64,000 nucleotides of DNA from Clostridium swellfunianum (GTDB taxonomy: Bacteria; Bacillota; Clostridia; Clostridiales; Clostridiaceae): positions 2,419,957 to 2,483,956 of the forward strand of contig NZ_JAMOFV010000006.1 of NCBI RefSeq assembly GCF_023656515.1, read 5' to 3'. The position numbers and the translations under genes are program-made. Positions within the stretch are counted from its first letter, which is position 1. Every line of letters starts with the position of its first letter. The notes beneath the pieces were generated by a model that worked only from the letters and a program-made list of their open reading frames with translations, had not been told where the DNA came from and ran no database searches. Of this stretch, positions 24,467-32,842 are shown piece by piece.

Positions 24467-25381
24467 CTAGTATTCTACATCTGACCCTAGGTACTTAAAC
24501 TGCAATATAGATATAGCTATAATTATAATTGCAAGCACAAAGGATTCTGCAGCAGCATGTCCAAATTCAAAATATGAGAAAGCATGCTGATAAATTAAGT
24601 ATGCTATTGTTGTTGTGGCATTGTCTGGTCCTCCGCCTGTCATTAGGTAAATTGTCATAAACACTTGGAAGGAACCGATTATACCTGTAACAAACATGTA
24701 TAGGGTTGTTGGCTTTAATAAAGGCCAGGTTATGTTCTTAAACTTGGACCATGTACTTGCAGCATCAATATCAGCTGCTTCATATATAGTCTTGGGTATC
24801 CCGCCTAGGGATGCTAAATATAGAATAATACCGCTTCCATGTCCACCTAGATAAGTCATTAACATAAGTGAGAATAGAGCAATATTTGTTTTTCCAAGCC
24901 AATTTATATTGCTAACTCCAAATACCGATATAATCTTATTTAATAATCCGTCTGGAGTTGGGTCATACATGATAAACCAAACCAATGAAAGAGTTACTCC
25001 AGAGGTTACAGCTGGCAAGTAAAATGCTGCTTTAAAGAAGGTTTGTGTTTTCTTTCCAAGCTGGAATATCAAAAGAGCTAGGCCTAAAGCTATCATAATA
25101 TTTACTGGCACTGTACCTATTGTATAAATAACTGTATTCACAAGAGCTTTTCTAAAAAGAGAATCTTTAAATACAGCCTTATAGTTATCTAAGCCTATCC
25201 ATGTTGAACCCATAACATTATACTTTTGAAAACTCATTATAAATGCATTTATCAAAGGATATAATGTAAAGGATAAAAACATTAAAACTGGAACTGCAAT
25301 AAATACATAACACCAAAAATATTCTTTAAAATTTTGTTTAAATCCCCCGCTTTTGTTACGGATCTTTAATGTCTTTTCCAT
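24467..25381 (-). CDS. ABC sugar permease, MalF/AraP type
   Basis: The 304-aa permease has six helices and an EAA loop (YEAADIDAASTWSKFKNITWPLLKP). It is the partner of the following MalG-type permease, 11 bp away. It begins after an internal terminator and a new promoter that separate it from the binding-protein gene, so permease and binding-protein levels can differ. AAGGGGAG precedes the ATG. Confidence 0.9.
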   Translation of the reverse strand: MEKTLKIRNKSGGFKQNFKEYFWCYVFIAVPVLMFLSFTLYPLINAFIMSFQKYNVMGSTWIGLDNYKAVFKDSLFRKALVNTVIYTIGTVPVNIMIALGLALLIFQLGKKTQTFFKAAFYLPAVTSGVTLSLVWFIMYDPTPDGLLNKIISVFGVSNINWLGKTNIALFSLMLMTYLGGHGSGIILYLASLGGIPKTIYEAADIDAASTWSKFKNITWPLLKPTTLYMFVTGIIGSFQVFMTIYLMTGGGPDNATTTIAYLIYQHAFSYFEFGHAAAESFVLAIIIIAISILQFKYLGSDVEY

Positions 25382-25454
25382 AAACTAAACTCCCCTTACT
25401 TTTATTATTGATATCCGTCCCATGTTAGTAAATTTATGAGAATACTGTACTTAT

Positions 25455-25483
25455 ATAATACAATATCTTGTAAAAGTTTTCAA
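25455..25483 (-). promoter_or_regulatory. Internal promoter before the permease pair
   Basis: TTGAAA, 17 bp, TATTAT on the minus strand. It lies between the binding-protein attenuator and the first permease gene. Confidence 0.65.
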
Positions 25484-25499
25484 TGCGTATTTTCGCATT
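25482..25499 (-). promoter_or_regulatory. Palindrome next to the internal promoter
   Basis: AATGCG and CGCATT, 6 bp apart, abut the -35 hexamer of the internal promoter. A regulator binding site is possible. Confidence 0.4.
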
Positions 25500-25542
25500 C
25501 ATTTATCTTTTCTGAAAATTTCTTTCAAATTGTAGTTATATA

Positions 25543-25583
25543 AAAAAGATAGTTCGATAGACAATCTACCGAACTATCTTTTA
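25543..25583 (-). terminator. Attenuator/terminator after the binding-protein gene
   Basis: GATAGTTCG pairs with CGAACTATC and is followed by TTTTTTATATAAC on the minus strand. Its place after the binding-protein gene would give a high ratio of binding protein to permease, common in sugar ABC operons. Confidence 0.85.
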
Positions 25584-25595
25584 TTAAAATTTTTA

Positions 25596-26990
25596 CTATT
25601 TACCCAAAAGTTCCTTAGCCTTATCTTGAACTGCTTTGTACATAGCATCTGGAGTAACGTCTCCTCCAAGCACTGCAGGATATTTAGCTTTTACAACTTC
25701 ATCATCAATCTTGATTCCTTTTTGAGTCTTTTCTGGATCAACTTGAACTGGAGGAAGTATATTCTTAAATAAAGTATCTAATGCAGTCTTATTTTCTGGA
25801 GTCATAGTGTATTTGTCTTTCCACATTGCATCACCAGATTTTGTAACCTGTGGAAGGTTAAGAACCTTAGCTGATGCACCAGCTGTTCCAGAGCTTAAAG
25901 CAACTAGGAAGTTACCAACGTTCTTTAAGTGAGTTTCTTGACTAACTTCTCCCTTGAAATTCTTTTGCTTATACATTGAGTATCCGTCTACACCACCAAC
26001 AGTTACAGCCTTTTGGTTCTTGTTGTGTGGCTCAGGAAGTAAAACAAAATCAACTTCTTTTTGTCCAGCAGGAGCTGTTCCATCCTTTACTTTCTTGTTG
26101 TTATCACCAACAACTACTTCATAGTAAGGCATAGCTTTACCAATTATCATAGCTTGATGAGTATATAAATACTCCATTCTCTTTGCAGGAGTAATTTGGT
26201 TTGATTCCTTAGGCATTACACCTTCATCTATTAAAGATCTTATAAACTTTAAGGTTTCTAAGAATTTAGGATCGGTATATTGATAGTTTCCATCTTTGTC
26301 AAACATTGATGTAATACCATTGTTTGCTAACATGTGAAGTAAAAGTTCTGTCCAGTCAGTTTGAGCTCCATGGAATACAAATCCATATTGCTGTTTTCCG
26401 TCTGCGGTCTTCTTTGTTCCCTTCTTAGCAGCTTCTACAAACTCTTCCCAAGTCCATCCATTTTGTTGAATTTTCTTGTAATCTATTCCTGCTTCTTCAA
26501 GAAGCTTCTTGTTTGCTCCAATAGTGTGTATTTTCATATATAATGGAAGTCCGTATAGCTTCCCGTCTACCTTCATGTATTCAAGTCCATTTGGATAGAA
26601 ATCACCTAGAGCTTCTTTTGATACATAGTTTTCAATAGGAACTGCAAGTCCTGTTTGAATATATTTAGCTGATGGCCCTATAAACATTAAGTCTGGTGGG
26701 TCACCTGCATTAATGGCAGTATCAAACTTTTTAACCCCTTCTGCCCAAGATAGTTCTTCCACTTGAATTTCAATATTAGGATTCTTAGCTACAAACTCTT
26801 TCTTGATATTTTCGAAATTTTGTTTGTAGTCCTTTTCTACTGGGAATGTCCAAACTTTAACTACATCTTTTTTCCCAGCATCTGCATTAGGATCTGCATT
26901 TGTAGGTGTATTTTTCTTACATCCTGTAAAAGCTGTAGCTGCAAGAGTTAGTGCCATAGCAATAGCTGCTATTTTTCTAATATTTTTCAT
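25596..26990 (-). CDS. ABC sugar-binding lipoprotein (family 1)
   Basis: The 464-aa extracellular solute-binding protein has a lipoprotein signal (LTLAATAFTGC) with Cys24 as lipidation site. The mature part has a family 1 sugar-binding fold (VKVWTFPVEKDYKQNFENIKKEF near the N-terminus). It is first in an operon with two permeases and an ATPase, and has its own strong promoter. The ligand cannot be read from sequence; the flanking GH18 and MurK genes point to GlcNAc- or MurNAc-containing sugars. Confidence 0.9.
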   Translation of the reverse strand: MKNIRKIAAIAMALTLAATAFTGCKKNTPTNADPNADAGKKDVVKVWTFPVEKDYKQNFENIKKEFVAKNPNIEIQVEELSWAEGVKKFDTAINAGDPPDLMFIGPSAKYIQTGLAVPIENYVSKEALGDFYPNGLEYMKVDGKLYGLPLYMKIHTIGANKKLLEEAGIDYKKIQQNGWTWEEFVEAAKKGTKKTADGKQQYGFVFHGAQTDWTELLLHMLANNGITSMFDKDGNYQYTDPKFLETLKFIRSLIDEGVMPKESNQITPAKRMEYLYTHQAMIIGKAMPYYEVVVGDNNKKVKDGTAPAGQKEVDFVLLPEPHNKNQKAVTVGGVDGYSMYKQKNFKGEVSQETHLKNVGNFLVALSSGTAGASAKVLNLPQVTKSGDAMWKDKYTMTPENKTALDTLFKNILPPVQVDPEKTQKGIKIDDEVVKAKYPAVLGGDVTPDAMYKAVQDKAKELLGK

Positions 26991-27088
26991 TTTTACCCCC
27001 CTGATAAATATATAATTTTGTTTTGTACCTTATCTTAAGAAAACGAATTCATAAGACGAAGAACAAATTAAATCGTTATCATAACTAA

Positions 27089-27117
27089 ATTATAATATGT
27101 TCGGCACAAACTTTCAA
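27089..27117 (-). promoter_or_regulatory. Strong promoter of the ABC importer operon
   Basis: TTGAAA, exactly 17 bp, TATAAT on the minus strand. Immediately downstream GTTATGATAAC forms a short palindrome (27075-27085), and the overlapping TGATAACGATTTAA is a poor match to a catabolite-response (cre) element. Confidence 0.8.
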
Positions 27118-27169
27118 GGTATAATTTAGAAAATAAAAATTATTTTAGAGTCTAATTTTGTATTTTGTT

Positions 27170-28555
27170 CTAACCTATTTTTATTTGCTTAATAATATTC
27201 CATATATCTTCAGTTTCCTGAGTTAACATCCAGGCAGCAGCACCTGGCAAATCATATTTTTTCACTAGGTCAATCCTTTTTTTCATAGATTCTGTGTCTT
27301 CTAGCCATATATAGTGAATACTATGCGTGTCATCTGTATAAATAAGCTTTGTCTGCTGAGCATATTGATCATAATTCACACTTCCCGATTTCTTTTTATT
27401 TTCCATCTCTTTCATTACTACAGGAAGTACTTCAATAGCTTTATAAAATTCCTCTTCTGCATCAAGAACTTTACTTATGCTTTTCTTTATGTAACCTTGG
27501 CTTTTATTTACAAGTACTTTATAGTAGTCTCTATATTCTCCTAGGTATTCAAAAACATCTCCTGCATTTATACCTATCTTTTCTGAAGCTTCATCCGGCT
27601 GGCTGAACGCTGTTATACCTTCCCACTCCATAACAACCACAGACCTTACACTTTTTTGAATTTTTTCAACTCTCCAATCTCTGCTATAGAAAGGGACTCC
27701 CAAAATTATCTTTTCTCTTGAAATACCCATATTTAAAAGTTCTTTTATGCCTTCCTCAACCCATGGCAGAGATCCAGTAGATCCTGGTACAACATCTAAT
27801 CTTCCATTTTCATCATAAGCCATAAGGCATAGGTAATCTACATGCTTTGAAATCTCTCCTCTGTCATAACATTTCCCCCAAGCATCTGAATTAGATTCTC
27901 TTGTAACATCAATTGATACTACAATGTTATGTTTCCTCAATTCTTCCGAAAGCTTTTTAACATACAGGTTGTATGCCTCTCTACATCTGCTTCCAAAGCC
28001 TTCAAAATCTATGTTTATTCCGTCTAAATTATATTGTAGAGCAAAATTTACAATATCCATTATTTCTCTATGAGCTAAACTCTCATTTGTATAAACCATA
28101 TAATTTCTATCAGCATTAAAATCAGCTATGAGTCCCCAAACTTCATAGCCATTGCTGTGAGCAAGCCTTACATATTCTTTGTCACATTTTTCTACAATTT
28201 TTATGCTGTCCGTATTTCCTATATCACCCTCTCTTAAAAACCATGTTGGTGATATTACATCCAAACCTTGCTCTATACAATTTTTATTAATGTACTTATC
28301 ATAGTGCTCTACATTCTTATCCTTACTTGAGATATAATCCCAAGCAATCATTATTTTCTGAGGTTCTTCATTACTTACTAGCTGAGCGCAATGCTTTGGA
28401 AGGTACCCAAATTTGCTTCCAAATCTTATCTCGTAAAAATTATTATCTTCTCCATATACCTTATAGATTTTGCCCGGTATCACTCTTCTTTCATCTTCAA
28501 GTCCATCTGTATTAATCAATAATGACGTTTCCCCAAGTATTTTAATGAATTTCAT
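27170..28555 (-). CDS. GH18 glycosidase with SH3-like domains
   Basis: The 461-aa protein has an N-terminal SH3-like segment (about 1-60) and a GH18 TIM barrel with catalytic signature DGINIDFE, where Glu185 is the expected acid. A second SH3-like insert lies at about 300-350, ending GYIKKSIS. It resembles the SleL/YaaH group of N-acetylglucosaminidases that cut peptidoglycan or spore cortex. No signal peptide or LysM repeat is visible, so a cytoplasmic or spore location is likely. It lies downstream of murK, 25 bp apart. Chitin-fragment hydrolysis is an alternative role. Confidence 0.85.
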   Translation of the reverse strand: MKFIKILGETSLLINTDGLEDERRVIPGKIYKVYGEDNNFYEIRFGSKFGYLPKHCAQLVSNEEPQKIMIAWDYISSKDKNVEHYDKYINKNCIEQGLDVISPTWFLREGDIGNTDSIKIVEKCDKEYVRLAHSNGYEVWGLIADFNADRNYMVYTNESLAHREIMDIVNFALQYNLDGINIDFEGFGSRCREAYNLYVKKLSEELRKHNIVVSIDVTRESNSDAWGKCYDRGEISKHVDYLCLMAYDENGRLDVVPGSTGSLPWVEEGIKELLNMGISREKIILGVPFYSRDWRVEKIQKSVRSVVVMEWEGITAFSQPDEASEKIGINAGDVFEYLGEYRDYYKVLVNKSQGYIKKSISKVLDAEEEFYKAIEVLPVVMKEMENKKKSGSVNYDQYAQQTKLIYTDDTHSIHYIWLEDTESMKKRIDLVKKYDLPGAAAWMLTQETEDIWNIIKQIKIG

Positions 28556-28580
28556 TTTTTATCCCCCATAAATGTACAAC

Positions 28581-29498
28581 TTATAATTCATCAAGTGCCA
28601 TAAGTACTGCCCCATAAGCAGCATCATTTTTCATCCTTGCAACCTCTACAAGAGGGTAATTTCTCTTCATAAGTCTTTTAAATTCAGATGAAACACACTC
28701 ATTTTTTTCGATAACACTTCCGTTAACTGCAAGTGTTGCCCTTTTATTGTTTAGTTTTAAATTATCAATAACAGCTTTGCTTATTAGAAAAAGCTCAAAG
28801 GCCGCCTTTAAAAGTATTTCTTCTGCAATACTGTCCCCTTGCTTATAAGCCTCATCTACATGCTTTGCAAGAGAAGCAATCTCACTTTTACCTGCACCAC
28901 TTCTATATACAAACTGTATTAAATCCGAAGCACTTTCTAATTTTAGGTGCTCAAGTATTAAATCAGTTATTATAGTCTTTTCTTCAATACCATCAAAGCT
29001 TCTAGCAATTTTATTTATAGCATTTATTCCAATATAATATCCGCTTCCTTCATCTCCAATAAGATGCCCCCAGCCACCTGCTCTTTTTGCATCACCTTCA
29101 TTGTTTCTTCCATAGCAGATTGAACCTGTACCTGATATTAAAATTACGCCCTCGCTTCCACCAACTCCGCCATACAAAGCTGTAACAGCGTCATTTGTTA
29201 TGATTGTCTTATTATTAAAACCAGAATTTCTAATTATCTCTTCCATGATCAATTTATCTGATGGCCTGTCAACACCTGCTGTGCCTATGCACAACACCTT
29301 AATTTGTTCCATAGTTAATTTAGCCTTTTCTAAAGAAGCTCCAATAAGCTCTTTAAGCATTTTTTCTACGGCTTCCTTTCCCATGGAATTTATATTGCAT
29401 GGTCCTCCCTCCATAGAAAGAATTATTTTCCCACTTTCATCCGCTAACTTTAAAGCTGTCTTCGTTCCTCCGCCATCTATACCAATAACATAATTCAT
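28581..29498 (-). CDS. murK: N-acetylmuramic acid/N-acetylglucosamine kinase (MurK-type)
   Basis: The 305-aa sugar kinase is of the BadF/BadG/NagK ASKHA family. Phosphate-binding IGIDGGGTKT lies at the N-terminus, followed by GTAGVDRP, the adenosine loop ISGTGSICYGRN and GGWGHLIGDEGSGYYIG. Clostridium acetobutylicum MurK, a characterised kinase of this family, phosphorylates MurNAc and GlcNAc and is encoded beside NagZ and ABC genes. The same context here supports the name. A GlcNAc-only kinase is the main alternative. Confidence 0.82.
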   Translation of the reverse strand: MNYVIGIDGGGTKTALKLADESGKIILSMEGGPCNINSMGKEAVEKMLKELIGASLEKAKLTMEQIKVLCIGTAGVDRPSDKLIMEEIIRNSGFNNKTIITNDAVTALYGGVGGSEGVILISGTGSICYGRNNEGDAKRAGGWGHLIGDEGSGYYIGINAINKIARSFDGIEEKTIITDLILEHLKLESASDLIQFVYRSGAGKSEIASLAKHVDEAYKQGDSIAEEILLKAAFELFLISKAVIDNLKLNNKRATLAVNGSVIEKNECVSSEFKRLMKRNYPLVEVARMKNDAAYGAVLMALDEL

Positions 29499-29573
29499 TA
29501 ATTTCTCTCTCCTTTTTTATTGGTGTTATTCACCATTAAGCTATGACATTATTATACTTTTTTACCTTAAAAG

Positions 29574-30764
29574 TTAAAAGCTTTCATTTAAGAAAAGCTC
29601 ACTTTTCTTAAAATAATTTAAAAGTAAATTATTATTACTATAAATCTTTATGCTTTTGCTATGTAAATAATTTTCTAATTCAGTATATCCGGTTAGAAGT
29701 TGGGTCATTTCCAGTATGCTGCAGCTTAGGTCCGGCGAACAATCTTTTTTCTGTACCTTTATTCCTTCACTTCCCCAACTAACTACAAAAATACCATTGT
29801 TCCACTCTAAAAAATCATCTTTAACTTCAAAGGCTAAGGTTCCCTCTCCCTCCGGACAGTTCTTAAGCTTTAATACCTCCTCTAAGTCTACAATTCTATT
29901 CATACCAAAGCTATAAACTTCAGTTTTCACATAGGCGGGCTCTGGAAAGAGAAGCTTCAAGTTGTAGTTCTCAGTTGTTTCCCATATAAAATCCTTATAG
30001 CTGGGAGTAAAGCCACTTAGGAAACTAAAAATTCCAACAAGTGCTTCTTCGTTTAGCCATATAAACTCTTTAACCTGCATATCTGCACCGAAATCAGCTT
30101 TCTTCTGGCATTTAAAAGTTATATAGCTCATAGGCTTATTTTCAGAATTATACCAAACATAAGTATACAGGTTATCTTTATAGGGGTCCTCTCCTATATG
30201 TTTATTCCATAAAAATTCGTTTCTTTCCGAAGTAAGGTTTTTATGCTCAGTAAACCTATCATACATAGTTTTTATGTGACTATAATCAGTGCCTGGGATA
30301 TACAATCTAACCTCACCACTGCTTTTAAAGGCCTTTATTGAACTTAATGGTATAGTATATCTCACCTTGTCTAAACATAATTCATATCCAAACTTTCTAT
30401 AATATTCATTAGAAAAAGGATATAAAAACGAAAAAATTTGCTTTTTCTCACGCATTTCCTTAAAACAATACTCGAATAGTTTGCGAACATAGCCTTTATT
30501 TCTTTCCTCTGGAAGAGAAATCACTCCGCCTACCCCTGCCATGTTAACAAGCTTTCCATCAAACTTAATCTTAAAAGGTGTTACTTCAAAGGCTGAACAC
30601 ATCTTTCCCTCATCACTAAAAACAGCCCTCCAGGTTTCATATCCCTTATAGAATTTCTCAGGATTTACTTCAGCTTCACTAAAGTCTCTGCTCCATCTAA
30701 ATGCTATAGATAGAATCTTCAACGCCTCAATATGCTCTTCCGGTTTTATTTTTCTAACTTCCAT
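29574..30764 (-). CDS. Eis-like GNAT acetyltransferase
   Basis: The 396-aa protein has the Eis-type GNAT/SCP2 layout: an acetyl-CoA loop (GVISLPEERNKGYVRKLFEY, about residues 80-100), FSFLYPFSNEYYRKFGYEL as the typical following segment, and a C-terminal sterol-carrier-like half. It is not close to the copy at 20243 but has the same architecture. It follows a strong terminator and starts the murK/GH18 gene group, 76 bp before murK. AAAGGAGATACAAT precedes ATG. Substrate unknown. Confidence 0.8.
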   Translation of the reverse strand: MEVRKIKPEEHIEALKILSIAFRWSRDFSEAEVNPEKFYKGYETWRAVFSDEGKMCSAFEVTPFKIKFDGKLVNMAGVGGVISLPEERNKGYVRKLFEYCFKEMREKKQIFSFLYPFSNEYYRKFGYELCLDKVRYTIPLSSIKAFKSSGEVRLYIPGTDYSHIKTMYDRFTEHKNLTSERNEFLWNKHIGEDPYKDNLYTYVWYNSENKPMSYITFKCQKKADFGADMQVKEFIWLNEEALVGIFSFLSGFTPSYKDFIWETTENYNLKLLFPEPAYVKTEVYSFGMNRIVDLEEVLKLKNCPEGEGTLAFEVKDDFLEWNNGIFVVSWGSEGIKVQKKDCSPDLSCSILEMTQLLTGYTELENYLHSKSIKIYSNNNLLLNYFKKSELFLNESF

Positions 30765-30794
30765 ATTGTATCTCCTTTTTGTTCAAATATTTAT

Positions 30795-30837
30795 ATTGTA
30801 AAAAAGGCAGCATAACACATGCCGCCTTTTTTACAAT
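30795..30837 (-). terminator. Terminator of the LplABC-like operon
   Basis: The interval is almost fully self-complementary. ATTGTAAAAAAGGC and GCCTTTTTTACAAT form the outer stem and GGCGGCAT/ATGCTGCC the core. It lies just after the permease stop, with U-tract TTTTTTAC on the minus strand. Confidence 0.9.
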
Positions 30838-30842
30838 ATACT

Positions 30843-31742
30843 TTAGCCCTTAACAGCACCTATTGTAAGACCCTGAACAAAGTATCTTTGAATAAATGGG
30901 TATACAACTATTATAGGCAAGCTTGCTACTACAGTTATGGTCATTCTTATAGTTTGAGGATATACTATATCCCCAGCCAATTCAGGATTTGAATTGGCAG
31001 CTGCTGAAGCAGTAGCTGAAGCATTTTGCAGTATCTTCTGAAGTTCAAACTGAAGTGTTGAAAGTTGAGGTTTATTCAATGAATAAAGATACACATCAAA
31101 CCATGCATTCCAGTGTCCTACGGCTATCATAAGGCCAACTGTTGCTAGAACTGGCTTTAATAGCGGAAATATAATCTTGAAAAATATAGTTATATCATTA
31201 GCTCCATCTATCATAGCTGATTCTGTTAAACTTTCTGGTATTCCATCAATATAAGACCTGATTAAGAATAAATTAAAGGGAGAAATAAGCATAGGTATTA
31301 TATAGACCCAGAAGGTTCCCATAAGATGAAGGCTTCTGATAAGCATATATCCAGGAATCATTCCACCACTTACGTACATAGTTATAAGAAAAAGCGTGCT
31401 GACAAACTTACGAGCTACAAAATCTTTACGGCTTATTGTATAAGCAACCATAGCAGTTATAATAAGTCCTAATGCAGTACCTATAACAGTTCTAAGCACT
31501 GAGTTTCTAAAAGCCATGGGTATATTTTGGTAATTAAAAACTTCATAATAGTTCCTAGTTGTAAACATTCTTGGCCATATGCCAATTCCACCTCTAAGGG
31601 CATCTGTCGAATCATTTAAGGAGATTGCAAGCACATTTAGAAATGGATAAAGAGTAGCTATAGCGATTATTATAAGGAACAAATGTATAAATACATCAAA
31701 AGTTTTTTCATAAACACTATTCTTAACTTTGTTTCTTCTCAT
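30843..31742 (-). CDS. ABC permease, LplC/YtcP type
   Basis: The 299-aa six-helix permease has the EAA loop ESAMIDGANDITIFFKIIFPLLKP and the C-terminus FVQGLTIGAVKG typical of the LplC group. It pairs with the LplB-type permease 14 bp upstream and with a large lipoprotein binding protein. The importer group handles oligosaccharides or complex glycans; no ATPase gene is in this operon. Confidence 0.9.
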   Translation of the reverse strand: MRRNKVKNSVYEKTFDVFIHLFLIIIAIATLYPFLNVLAISLNDSTDALRGGIGIWPRMFTTRNYYEVFNYQNIPMAFRNSVLRTVIGTALGLIITAMVAYTISRKDFVARKFVSTLFLITMYVSGGMIPGYMLIRSLHLMGTFWVYIIPMLISPFNLFLIRSYIDGIPESLTESAMIDGANDITIFFKIIFPLLKPVLATVGLMIAVGHWNAWFDVYLYSLNKPQLSTLQFELQKILQNASATASAAANSNPELAGDIVYPQTIRMTITVVASLPIIVVYPFIQRYFVQGLTIGAVKG

Positions 31743-31756
31743 ATTTTATCGCCTCC

Positions 31757-32689
31757 TTAAACTACACCGTTATCTGTATATTTCTTAGATATAAAATTAG
31801 CACCTAACACCATAGCAATACTTACTACTGATTTAAATATGCCGACAGCTGTTCCATAGGAATATCTTAAGGAACTTATACCTTCTCTTAATATATACCA
31901 GTCTAAAACGTCTGCCTTGTCTAAAAGCAATGTATTTCCCAAAAGCATCTGCCTTTCAAAACCTACGCTTAGTATACTTCCTATAGAAAGTATAAGCATT
32001 ATAGTTACTGTAGGCATTATTCCTGGAAGTGTAACATGCCATATCCTTCTGAATCTATTTGCACCATCCACTGTTGCTGCTTCATATAAAGCAGGATCAA
32101 TACCAGATATAGCTGATAGGTATATTATTGCATTCCAGCCCAAGTCCTTCCAAATAGTTGCGAAGGTTACAATCCACCAAAAGTATCCAGGCTTTGCAAA
32201 GAACTGTATTGGAGCACTTATTAGACCCCATTTCATTAACAAGCTATTTACTATTCCTCCATGGGAAAGCATTTCGATAACTATGCTGGCTGCAATAACC
32301 CATGACACAAAGTGTGGGAGGTAGGAAAATGTTTGTACCACTCTTTTAAAAAATATATTTTTTACTTCGTTTAAGAATAATGCAAATAAAATAGTTATAA
32401 TGAAGCCAAATACTATTCCTAAAATACTCATTCCAAGAGTATTTTGAAGGGCTCTATAAAATTGTGGATCAGCAAACATATCTTTAAAGTGTTTTAAACC
32501 AACCCATTTTTGTTGAAATATATTCGAGTTTGCAGATGGCTTATAATTTTGAAATGCCATTATCCATCCCCATATTGGGATGTATGCGAATATTATTACC
32601 CATACAACAAAGGGCATTGACATAAGCAATAAATATTTTTGATTTTTTATTGTATTCCATGTAGTTTTCTTTTTATGAGTATGCTGCAT
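31757..32689 (-). CDS. ABC permease, LplB type
   Basis: The 310-aa permease has six helices and the EAA loop YEAATVDGANRFRRIWHVTLPG. I chose the ATG at 32689 (MQHTHKKKTTW) because AAAGGAG lies 11 nt upstream; the ATG three codons earlier is only 2 nt from that site. The ribosome site belongs to repeat family A copy 5. The LplB/LplC pair is followed by a strong terminator. Confidence 0.88.
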   Translation of the reverse strand: MQHTHKKKTTWNTIKNQKYLLLMSMPFVVWVIIFAYIPIWGWIMAFQNYKPSANSNIFQQKWVGLKHFKDMFADPQFYRALQNTLGMSILGIVFGFIITILFALFLNEVKNIFFKRVVQTFSYLPHFVSWVIAASIVIEMLSHGGIVNSLLMKWGLISAPIQFFAKPGYFWWIVTFATIWKDLGWNAIIYLSAISGIDPALYEAATVDGANRFRRIWHVTLPGIMPTVTIMLILSIGSILSVGFERQMLLGNTLLLDKADVLDWYILREGISSLRYSYGTAVGIFKSVVSIAMVLGANFISKKYTDNGVV

Positions 32690-32700
32690 AGTAACCATTA

Positions 32701-32792
32701 CTCCTTTCAGTTGTAATCACTGTGTAATTTAAAAGCTATAATTCCATTTGCAAGTTACCCGTTAAAGGTAATTTGATTGAATTTTCAACCTA
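32701..32792 (-). repeat. Family A structured repeat, copy 5
   Basis: This diverged copy lies between the binding-protein attenuator and the LplB-type gene. It has GTAACTT/AAATTAC as second stem, CAGT...ACTG as third stem, and the terminal GAAAGGAG that serves translation. The 3' part (about 40 nt) aligns well with copies 2 and 3; the first hairpin has diverged. Confidence 0.6.
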
Positions 32793-32800
32793 ATTTAAGA

Positions 32801-32830
32801 GAAAAAGCAGACCTTACTTAATAGGTCTGC
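32801..32830 (-). terminator. Attenuator after the LplA-like gene
   Basis: GCAGACC and GGTCTGC pair and are followed by TTTTTCTCTT on the minus strand, 13 bp after the stop. It would lower permease expression relative to the binding protein. Confidence 0.85.
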
Positions 32831-32842
32831 CTTATTGTATTT

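Noticed and set aside
27070-27090. Catabolite-response (cre) element downstream of the ABC promoter
   Set aside because: Two mismatches in conserved positions, so it is mentioned only as a weak possibility under the promoter.
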